Source of the DNA: Streptosporangium subroseum
GTDB lineage: Bacteria > Actinomycetota > Actinomycetes > Streptosporangiales > Streptosporangiaceae
Direction: 5' to 3'
Length of the DNA stretch: 64,000 bases
Assembly (NCBI RefSeq): GCF_900188345.1
Contig: NZ_FZOD01000037.1
Span: forward strand, 1-64,000
Shown here one piece after another: positions 9,121 through 15,643 of the stretch. Below the pieces are notes generated by a model. The model worked only from the letters and a program-made list of their open reading frames with translations. It ran no database searches and was not told the DNA's origin. The position numbers and the translations under genes are program-made. The first letter of the stretch is position 1, and every line of letters begins with the position of its first letter.

Positions 9121-10271
9121 GACGAGTACGCCGAGTTCTCGAGGACGTAGGCCGCGGTGAGGTCGGTGGTGTGGACCGTCGCCGAGTGCGGGCCCGCCGA
9201 CAGGTCGATGGTGATCGTCACATCGCGGGGGCTCAGGTCGACCTTGGACCGGTCGTCCCCGGCGGCGCCGCCCCGGCAGATCCAGATGCCGTTGATGGCC
9301 ACGTTGAGCCGGTCGACCTCGAAGACCGCGTCGGTGGTGCCGACCGCCGACAGCACCCGGCCCCAGTTGGGGTCCTCCCCGTGGATGGCGCACTTGAAGA
9401 GATTCGAACGGGAGACGGCGCGGGCGACGGTCACGGCGTCGTCCTCCGACACCGCGCCGACGACCTCGATGGCGATCGCCTTGCTGGCGCCCTCGGCGTC
9501 CACCAGGAGCTGGCGGCTGAGGTCGGCGCAGACGGCGTGGACCATCTGCTCGAACTCGCCGAGGTCCGGGACGACCCCCGAGGCGCCACTGGCCAGGAGC
9601 AGCACGGTGTCGTTGGTGGACATGCAGCCGTCGGCGTCGAGCCGGTCGAAGGTGACCCTCGTCACGTTGCGGAGCACCGCGTCGAGCTGGGCGGCGGGCA
9701 GGTCGGCGTCGGTGGTGATCACGCACAGCATGGTGGCCAGGCCGGGGGCGAGCATGCCCGCGCCCTTGGCCATGCCGCCGACCATGTAGCCGCCCTCGCC
9801 CCGTTTGAAGGAGATCTTGGAGACGGTGTCGGTGGTGCGGATGGCGTCCGCGGCGGCCAGGCCGCCGTCCCTGGCGAGCTGGGAGACCGCGAGGTCCACC
9901 CCGCCCAGCAGGGCGTCCATCGGCAGTCGCTCACCGATCAGGCCGGTGGAGCAGACCGCGATCTCGCCGGCCGACTCCGCCAGCGCCTCGGCGACCTTCT
10001 CCGCGGTGGCGTGGGTGTCTTGGAAGCCGAGCGGTCCCGTGCAGGCGTTGGCCCCGCCGGAGTTGAGGATCACCGCGTGGACCCGGCCTCCGGCCAGCAC
10101 CTGCTGGGACCACAGGACCGGCGCGGCCTTCACGCGGTTGGCGGTGAAAACACCGGCCGCGGCGCGCGAGGGGCCGTCGTTGACGAGTAGTGCCAGGTCG
10201 CGGGCGACACCGGACTTGATTCCGGCGTCGACACCCGCCGCCCGGAAGCCGAGGGGGGCGGTCACACTCAT
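9117..10271 (-). CDS. argJ: Bifunctional ornithine acetyltransferase / N-acetylglutamate synthase
   Basis: Transfers acetyl from N-acetylornithine to glutamate and so recycles the acetyl group in the cyclic arginine pathway; 384 residues. The precursor cleaves itself before a conserved threonine: LATM puts the cut between A179 and T180, and T180 becomes the nucleophile. Another conserved stretch is LNSGGANACTG (69-79). No separate argA-like synthase is present in the window. ATG at 10271 overlaps the argC stop as ATGA. Whether this enzyme is bifunctional or only an acetyltransferase cannot be told from sequence alone. Confidence 0.95.
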   Translation of the reverse strand: MSVTAPLGFRAAGVDAGIKSGVARDLALLVNDGPSRAAAGVFTANRVKAAPVLWSQQVLAGGRVHAVILNSGGANACTGPLGFQDTHATAEKVAEALAESAGEIAVCSTGLIGERLPMDALLGGVDLAVSQLARDGGLAAADAIRTTDTVSKISFKRGEGGYMVGGMAKGAGMLAPGLATMLCVITTDADLPAAQLDAVLRNVTRVTFDRLDADGCMSTNDTVLLLASGASGVVPDLGEFEQMVHAVCADLSRQLLVDAEGASKAIAIEVVGAVSEDDAVTVARAVSRSNLFKCAIHGEDPNWGRVLSAVGTTDAVFEVDRLNVAINGIWICRGGAAGDDRSKVDLSPRDVTITIDLSAGPHSATVHTTDLTAAYVLENSAYSS

Positions 10272-11290
10272 GGGGCAACTCCATTGAGAGGAAGGCCGAG
10301 ATCTTCTGACAGGCCGAGGGCGAGGTTGGCGCTCTGGATCGCGCCGCCCGCGGTTCCCTTGGTCAGGTTGTCGAGGGCGATGACAACAACGACGCGTCCG
10401 GCGCGCTCATCCAGGGCGACCTGGAGGACGGCGGTGTTGGCGCCGAGGGTCATCGAGGTCGCGGGCTGCTGCCCCTGGGGCAGCAGCCGCAGGAACGGCT
10501 CGTCCTTGGTCGCGATCTCGTAGGCCTCACGCAGGGCCTGCGAGGTGAGGTCCGCCCTGGCAGGCGCCGTGCAGGTGGCGAGGATGCCACGGCTCATCGG
10601 GGCCAGCATGGGGGTGAAGGAGACCTTCACCGGCTCGCCCGCCAGCGGGGAGAGGTTCTGCTCCATCTCGGGGATGTGCCGGTGGACACCGCCGACGCCG
10701 TACGCGCTGACCGAGCCCATCACCTCGCTGCCCAGCAGGTTCGGCTTGAGCGACTTGCCCGCCCCGCTGGTACCGGTGGCGGCGACCACGACCACGTCGG
10801 GCTCGACGAGACCGGCGGCGAAGGCGGGGAACATCGCCAGGGTGACGGCCGTCGGGAAGCATCCGGGGACGGCGATCCGCGAGGTGCCGCGGAGCCGGTC
10901 GCGCTGGCCCGGCAGCTCGGGCAGGCCGTACGGCCAGGTGCCGGCGTGGACGCCGCCGTAGAAGTGGTCCCAGGCGGCGGGGTCGGACAGGCGGAAGTCC
11001 GCGCCGCAGTCGACGACCAGCGTGTCCGGGCCGAGCTGCTCGGCGACGGCGGCCGACTGGCCGTGCGGGAGGGCGAGGAAGACGAGGTCGTGACCGGTGA
11101 GGGCGTCGGCGGTGGTGTCGAGCAGGATCCGGTCGGCCAGCGGGGCCAAGTGGGGCTGGTGGGCGCCCAGAGCGGTGCCCGCGCTGGATTTCGCGGTCAG
11201 CGCGCCGATCTCGATCTCGGGATGGGACAGCAGCAGGCGCAGGAGCTCACCTCCGGCATAACCGCTCGCGCCTACGATGGCCGCTCTCAT
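10268..11290 (-). CDS. argC: N-acetyl-gamma-glutamyl-phosphate reductase
   Basis: Reduces N-acetylglutamyl phosphate to the semialdehyde with NADPH; 340 residues. The dinucleotide-binding loop is GASGYAGGE (7-15) and the catalytic cysteine is C144 in VPGCFPT. It is the first gene of the argCJBDFR unit and starts at ATG 11290 behind GAGGGGGA. The upstream region has a 17-base-spaced promoter and ARG-box-like palindromes, so arginine repression is expected to act here. Confidence 0.96.
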   Translation of the reverse strand: MRAAIVGASGYAGGELLRLLLSHPEIEIGALTAKSSAGTALGAHQPHLAPLADRILLDTTADALTGHDLVFLALPHGQSAAVAEQLGPDTLVVDCGADFRLSDPAAWDHFYGGVHAGTWPYGLPELPGQRDRLRGTSRIAVPGCFPTAVTLAMFPAFAAGLVEPDVVVVAATGTSGAGKSLKPNLLGSEVMGSVSAYGVGGVHRHIPEMEQNLSPLAGEPVKVSFTPMLAPMSRGILATCTAPARADLTSQALREAYEIATKDEPFLRLLPQGQQPATSMTLGANTAVLQVALDERAGRVVVVIALDNLTKGTAGGAIQSANLALGLSEDLGLPLNGVAP

Positions 11291-11306
11291 CCATCCCCCT
11301 CAAGTC

Positions 11307-11320
11307 TGCATGTTTATGCG
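11307..11320 (-). promoter_or_regulatory. ARG-box-like operator in the argC leader
   Basis: The plus strand reads tgcatgtttatgcg, a near-perfect palindrome of the TGCAT-N4-ATGCA type with one mismatch. It lies about 20-30 bases downstream of the predicted transcription start and 17 bases before argC. ARG boxes in Gram-positive bacteria are AT-rich palindromes of this kind. Related half sites (ATGCAT at 11350-11355, CATGCAA at 11369-11375) overlap the promoter, as expected when an ArgR hexamer bridges two boxes. Confidence 0.5.
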
Positions 11321-11346
11321 TACGTTCTCATGAACTTACTAGAGAG

Positions 11347-11375
11347 ATTATGCATCGCCAAGGATTGTCATGCAA
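11347..11375 (-). promoter_or_regulatory. argC operon promoter
   Basis: Minus strand: -35 TTGCAT (11375-11370), 17-base spacer, -10 CATAAT (11352-11347). Predicted start near 11340 gives a leader of about 50 bases. Both hexamers are embedded in TGCAT-type half sites, which fits occlusion by ArgR. Confidence 0.6.
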
Positions 11376-11502
11376 GTCTCGAAAGAGGGAGGCCTCCGGC
11401 AACCGCTCGCGCCTCGGCCGGTCAAAGCACTACAAATAGGATTTTTCTCTATTTATGACCTCGAACTGGAAATCACCAGTCGCGTTCGGGCACTGTTGTA
11501 CG

Positions 11503-11518
11503 TACCTACCGGTCGGTA
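11503..11518. promoter_or_regulatory. TetR-type operator palindrome upstream of the acyl-CoA ligase
   Basis: tacctaccggtcggta is a 16-base palindrome with 14 of 16 positions symmetric, centred on ACCGGT, 43 bases before the ligase ATG. TACC-N-ACCGGT-N-GGTA is the style of site used by TetR-family regulators of fatty-acid and acyl-CoA metabolism in actinobacteria. No TetR gene lies in the window, so the regulator would act in trans. The rest of 11376-11502 holds an AT-rich inverted repeat (aaatag/ctattt near 11435-11455) and no gene. Confidence 0.5.
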
Positions 11519-11560
11519 TCGTGACGTTTCCGGCCCCTCCGCCCCCGGGAGTATCAACGT

Positions 11561-13222
11561 ATGACTGTCACCCATGACCAGGTCCAGGCCCAGCTCACCG
11601 GCCCCGGGCAGCTTTTCGAGATGGACGACGTCCCCAGCCACGGCGGGACCGTCAAGACCTGGAAACACGCCCCCGGCGACTTCCGCGCGCTCCTCGAGAC
11701 AAGCCGGCTCCATGGAGACAAGATCTTCCTGTCATACGAAGAGGAGCACCTCACCTACGAGGAGCACTTCCGGCGGGTGGCCACGCTGGCGCGGCGCCTG
11801 GTGGAGGAGTACGGCATCGTCAAGGGCGACCGGGTGGCCGTCGCCATGCGCAACTATCCGGAGTGGGTGATCGCCTTCTCCGCCACGCTGGCGGCCGGGG
11901 CGATAGCCGTACCGCTCAACGCCTGGTGGACCACGCAGGAGCTGGAGTACGGACTGTCGGACTCCGGGGCCAAGGTGCTGATCGCCGACGGTGAGCGCGC
12001 GGCCAAACTGCCCGGCCTGACACAGTCCCTGATCGTGACCCGGGGCGAGGTGCCGGAAGGCGCCCGCTCGTTCGAGGACGTGCTGGGCGCGGTCGAGGCG
12101 GACGTCACCCTGCCCGCGGTCGAACTCTCCCCCGATGACCCGGCCACGATCTTCTACACCTCGGGCACGACGGGCCGCCCCAAGGGCGCGCTCGGCAGCC
12201 ATCGCAACCTCGGCCAGTCGCCCATGACCGTCGCCTATAGCCTGATGCGCGCCGTGCTCCTGGCGGGCAGGGACCCGGCGGAGACGACCGGGCAGCGCCG
12301 CGTCACCCTGCTCACCGTGCCGCTCTTCCACGTCACCGGCTGCTTCTCGGTGATGACCACCACCATGTTCACCGGCGGCACCGTCGTGCTGATGTACAAG
12401 TGGGACGCGGGACGGGCGCTGGAGCTGATCGAACGCGAGAAGATCACGGGAATGACCGGTGTGCCCACCAACGTCTGGCAGCTCCTGTCCCACCCCGATC
12501 TGACCAAGTTCGACGTCTCCAGCCTCGTCGGCCTCGGATACGGCGGCGCCCCCGCCCCGCCGAAGCTCCTGGAGCGCATCACCACGCAGCTGCCCAACCG
12601 CGCCCCCTCCAACGGGTACGGCATGACCGAGACCACCGCGCTCGCCATCGGCAACAGCGGTGCGGACTACCTCGCCAAGCCCGACAGCATCGGCCTGCCG
12701 GTGGCCGTGGTCGAGGTGAAGATCGCCGACCCGACCGGCGACGAGGTGCCCGTCGGCGAGATCGGCGAGCTCTGCATGCGCGGCCCGAACGTGATCCTCG
12801 GCTACTGGAACCGCCCCGACGCCACCGCCGAGACCTTCGTGAACGGCTGGCTGCACACCGGCGACCTGGCCAGGGTCGACGACGAGGGATTCGTGTTCAT
12901 CGTGGACCGCGCCAAGGACATGGTCATCCGCGGCGGCGAGAACGTCTACTGCGCCGAGGTCGAGGCCGCGCTGTTCGAACACCCCGCGGTGGACGACGTC
13001 GCGGTGATCGGCATCCCCCACGACGAGCTGGGCGAGGAGGTCGGCGCGGTGGTACGGCTGACGTCACCGGTGTCCCCCGAGGAGCTGCAGGCGTTCCTGC
13101 GCGAGCGGATCGCGGCCTTCAAGATCCCGGTCCGGTTCTGGGTGCGCGAGGGCGAGCTTCCCCGCAACCCCGGCGGCAAGATCCTCAAGACCCTCCTTCG
13201 CAAGGAGGTTCTGGGCTCCTGA
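11561..13222 (+). CDS. AMP-dependent acyl-CoA synthetase (FadD-like)
   Basis: ANL superfamily enzyme of 553 residues that activates a carboxylic acid, probably a fatty acid, to its CoA thioester through an acyl-adenylate. The adenylate-forming loop is YTSGTTGRPKG near 193-203; GYGMTETTA lies near 347-355 and the hinge region near 435 contains DRAKDMVIRGGENVY. The C-terminal catalytic lysine is in GGKILKT. Chain-length specificity cannot be read. It is divergent from argC and stands alone behind a TetR-type palindrome, which suggests fatty-acid-responsive control. Confidence 0.93.
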   Translation: MTVTHDQVQAQLTGPGQLFEMDDVPSHGGTVKTWKHAPGDFRALLETSRLHGDKIFLSYEEEHLTYEEHFRRVATLARRLVEEYGIVKGDRVAVAMRNYPEWVIAFSATLAAGAIAVPLNAWWTTQELEYGLSDSGAKVLIADGERAAKLPGLTQSLIVTRGEVPEGARSFEDVLGAVEADVTLPAVELSPDDPATIFYTSGTTGRPKGALGSHRNLGQSPMTVAYSLMRAVLLAGRDPAETTGQRRVTLLTVPLFHVTGCFSVMTTTMFTGGTVVLMYKWDAGRALELIEREKITGMTGVPTNVWQLLSHPDLTKFDVSSLVGLGYGGAPAPPKLLERITTQLPNRAPSNGYGMTETTALAIGNSGADYLAKPDSIGLPVAVVEVKIADPTGDEVPVGEIGELCMRGPNVILGYWNRPDATAETFVNGWLHTGDLARVDDEGFVFIVDRAKDMVIRGGENVYCAEVEAALFEHPAVDDVAVIGIPHDELGEEVGAVVRLTSPVSPEELQAFLRERIAAFKIPVRFWVREGELPRNPGGKILKTLLRKEVLGS

Positions 13223-13229
13223 CGCCGCC

Positions 13230-13278
13230 CGGCGGTGACCTGCCGGAAAATCACTTGATTTGGCGCAGGTCACCGCCG
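13230..13278 (+). terminator. Long hairpin between the acyl-CoA ligase and the MFS gene
   Basis: Perfect 14-base inverted repeat (13230-13243 with 13265-13278). The 21-base loop itself contains AAATCA-CT-TGATTT, so an even longer stem is possible. It begins 8 bases after the ligase stop and ends 13 bases before the MFS GTG. It is probably a terminator, but the position would also suit an operator or attenuator for the transporter. Confidence 0.5.
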
Positions 13279-13291
13279 ACACTGGCTGTTC

Positions 13292-14596
13292 GTGCCAGAG
13301 AACCCCGATCGATCGATCAGAACCCTGATCCGTCACATGAAGATGGATCTCAGTCCCCTGCGGGACTCCCGCGACTTCCGGCTGCTCTTCGGCTCCGGGG
13401 TGGTCACGATGTTCGGCACCTTCCTGACGCTGGTCGCCGTCCCGCTGCAGATGAAGGAGCTCACCGGCTCCTACCTGGCGGTCGGCCTGGTCAGCGCGGT
13501 GGAGTTCGTGCCGATGGTGCTGTGCGGGCTCTGGGGCGGGGCGATCGCGGACGCGCTGGACCGGCGCAAGATCATCCTTTACACCGAGGTCGGGCTCTGC
13601 CTCACGGTCTCGATCCTGCTCCTCAACGCGGTGCTGCCCCATCCCCAGGTCTGGGTGCTGTACGTGGTCGGCGCGCTCTCGGCGGGCCTGGGCAGCCTGC
13701 AGCGGCCCAGCCTGGAGTCGCTGATGCCTCGCGTGGTGAGGCACGACCAGCTCACCGCGGCCGCCGCGCTGAGCAGCTTCCGCTGGAACCTCGGCGCCAT
13801 CGTCGCCCCCGGCCTCAGCGGCCTGATCGCGGCCTGGTACGGCGTCGCCGCCGCGTACGGCATCAACGTGGCGACCTTCCTGTTCTCCCTGATCCTGCTC
13901 TGGATGGTGAAGGCTCCCCCGCAACCCGAGGACACGCCTCCGGCGTCGATCCGCGCGCTGGTCGACGGGGTCCGCTACGCCGTGGGCCGTCCTGACCTGA
14001 TGGGCACCTACCTGGTGGACGTCGCCGCGATGGTCTTCGCGTTCTCCACCGCGCTGTACCCGTTCCTCGCCGACGAACTGGGCGTCCCGGAGGCGCTGGG
14101 CCTGTTCTTCTCCGCCTCCGCCGTCGGCTCGCTGATCGCTTCGGTCACCTCCGGCTGGACCAGGCACGTTCACCGGCACGGCCTCGGCGTGATCGTCGCG
14201 GCGATCGTGTGGGGCGCCGCGGTGGCGCTGGCGTCCGTCATGCCGAACGTCTGGGGCATCTTCGCCTGCCTGGCCCTGGCCGGGGCCGCCGACATGGTCA
14301 GCGGCGTCTTCCGGGCGACCATCTGGAACCAGACCATCCCCGACGAGTTCCGCGGCCGGCTGGCGGGCATCGAGCTGCTCTCCTACACCAGCGGCCCGAT
14401 GATCGGCAACGCCCGGGCGGGGCTGATGGGCCATCTCGGCGGAAACCGCTTCTCGCTCGGCGCGGGCGGCCTGCTGTGCGTCGGCGCGGTGGTCGCCATG
14501 GCCGCGCTGCTGCCGAAGTTCAGAAACTACGACGCCCGCACCGACGAGCACGCCATCAGGGAACGCACCCGCCGCGAGGAACTCGCCCAGGCCTGA
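13292..14596 (+). CDS. Major facilitator superfamily transporter, EntS-like exporter group
   Basis: Integral membrane protein of 434 residues with about 12 hydrophobic helices. The first begins at the DFRLLFGSGVV segment, and GLWGGAIADALDRRKI is the characteristic loop between helices 2 and 3. A second half-repeat follows after about residue 225. Proteins with this layout export small molecules by proton antiport; the substrate cannot be deduced. GTG at 13292 gives the longest form and ATG at 13337 (MKMDLSPL) is an equally likely start; neither has a good ribosome-binding site. There is no neighbouring biosynthetic gene to suggest a cargo. Confidence 0.85.
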   Translation: MPENPDRSIRTLIRHMKMDLSPLRDSRDFRLLFGSGVVTMFGTFLTLVAVPLQMKELTGSYLAVGLVSAVEFVPMVLCGLWGGAIADALDRRKIILYTEVGLCLTVSILLLNAVLPHPQVWVLYVVGALSAGLGSLQRPSLESLMPRVVRHDQLTAAAALSSFRWNLGAIVAPGLSGLIAAWYGVAAAYGINVATFLFSLILLWMVKAPPQPEDTPPASIRALVDGVRYAVGRPDLMGTYLVDVAAMVFAFSTALYPFLADELGVPEALGLFFSASAVGSLIASVTSGWTRHVHRHGLGVIVAAIVWGAAVALASVMPNVWGIFACLALAGAADMVSGVFRATIWNQTIPDEFRGRLAGIELLSYTSGPMIGNARAGLMGHLGGNRFSLGAGGLLCVGAVVAMAALLPKFRNYDARTDEHAIRERTRREELAQA

Positions 14597-14650
14597 GGGG
14601 CACCGGGAAAGCATCCTCACCGAACGGAGCCCTGTTGTTACTGTGGGGGC

Positions 14651-15256
14651 ATGAAGGTCGACGTACGGAGCCCTGAGGTGACGGAGTCCTCACTGCCCGA
14701 CTGGGCCTTCCCGCCGCCCGGGGGATTCACCGCGGAAGACCTCGATCGCATTCCGCAGTTGCCCGCACACACAGAGTTGATTGATGGAAGCCTGGTCTTC
14801 GCGAGTCCTCAGGCTTCCTTCCACATGCGCGCGGTAGAGCTTCTGATGATCGCCCTGCGCCGGGCCGTACCCGCCGATTTCCGTGCGCGCCGGGAGATGA
14901 GCGTCGTACTGGGCAAGCGGCAGCGGCCTGAGCCGGATGTGAGCGTCATCCACGCCTCCGCCGAGCACAGTCCGGAGCAGACCGCCTACCGGGCGGAGGA
15001 TGTCGTGCTCGTGGTGGAGGTCATCTCCCCTGAGTCCGAAAGCCGCGACCGTGATCGCAAACCGGCGCTGTACGCCCAGGCGGGGATCAAGCACTTCTGG
15101 CTGGTCGAGAACCAGTCGGGCAGACCGGCGATCTACGTCTACGAGCTCGATCCCCTCGCCCGCTCCTACGTTCTCACCGGCATCCACCACGACCGGCTCA
15201 AGCTCTCGGCCCCCTTCGACCTCGACGTCGACCTGACGGAGATCGACAGCCTCTGA
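14651..15256 (+). CDS. Uma2 family (DUF820) PD-(D/E)XK nuclease-fold protein
   Basis: 201 residues. The fold is recognised from TELIDGSLV (41-49), the acidic PDV (D96), VVEVISPES with E123, and the RDRDRKPALYAQAGIKHFW segment with K137. These give the D-E-K layout of restriction-endonuclease-like enzymes, so the active site looks complete. Uma2 proteins occur in many copies in actinobacteria and cyanobacteria and their substrate is generally unknown. It is a single gene, convergent with the next one at a distance of only 4 bases, with no partner that would make it a restriction or toxin system. Confidence 0.85.
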   Translation: MKVDVRSPEVTESSLPDWAFPPPGGFTAEDLDRIPQLPAHTELIDGSLVFASPQASFHMRAVELLMIALRRAVPADFRARREMSVVLGKRQRPEPDVSVIHASAEHSPEQTAYRAEDVVLVVEVISPESESRDRDRKPALYAQAGIKHFWLVENQSGRPAIYVYELDPLARSYVLTGIHHDRLKLSAPFDLDVDLTEIDSL

Positions 15257-15260
15257 GCCG

Positions 15261-15509
15261 TCACTCCGTCTCGCGCCAGCCGTCGTGCTCCTCGGCCAGC
15301 GCGTCCAAGCGGGCCAGGCCCTCCGGCCCGATGGCGCCGGCGGGGTCCTCGACCACGACGAGCCACTGGGCGTCCTCGGCGTCGTCCTCGCCCGCGAGCG
15401 TCTCCCTGATCACCGTGGGAGGGTCGATCTCCGTGAAGAACTCCTCGCCCACGGTCTCCGCGACCGTCTCGGCGTCGTCACGATCGGCGAACACCAGCAG
15501 ATGCCTCAT
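15261..15509 (-). CDS. Small acidic protein of unknown function
   Basis: 82 residues, strongly acidic, no signal or membrane segment. It opens MRHLLVFADRDDAE and has a central hydrophobic strand QWLVVVEDP, consistent with a small alpha/beta domain; a resemblance to RraB-like (RNase E inhibitor B) domains is possible but weak. The ATG at 15509 has a good GGAGGGG site, which decides this start over the longer frame. It lies 134 bases downstream of pheT beyond a strong hairpin and may have its own promoter. A 9-base inverted repeat (15551-15579) is in its leader. Confidence 0.7.
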   Translation of the reverse strand: MRHLLVFADRDDAETVAETVGEEFFTEIDPPTVIRETLAGEDDAEDAQWLVVVEDPAGAIGPEGLARLDALAEEHDGWRETE

Positions 15510-15597
15510 CGTCCCCTCCCGGGATGAAGTCTCCGGCCGAAGCCGAGATCGCTCACCGGCCACGTGGCGTCCGGTGAGCGGCTCTCCGTTTGAGCAG

Positions 15598-15632
15598 GAG
15601 GGCCCCCGGCGGCCGTGCCGCCGGGGGCCCTC
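15598..15632 (-). terminator. Terminator hairpin after pheT
   Basis: Perfect 15-base GC-rich stem (15598-15612 with 15618-15632) and a 5-base loop, 12 bases past the pheT stop. One of the strongest hairpins in the window; no U tract. Confidence 0.75.
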
Positions 15633-15643
15633 TCACATGTGGG

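Noticed and set aside
14651..15509. Uma2 protein plus the small acidic protein as a toxin-antitoxin or defence pair
   Set aside because: The genes converge rather than form an operon, and neither has a recognised toxin or antitoxin partner.
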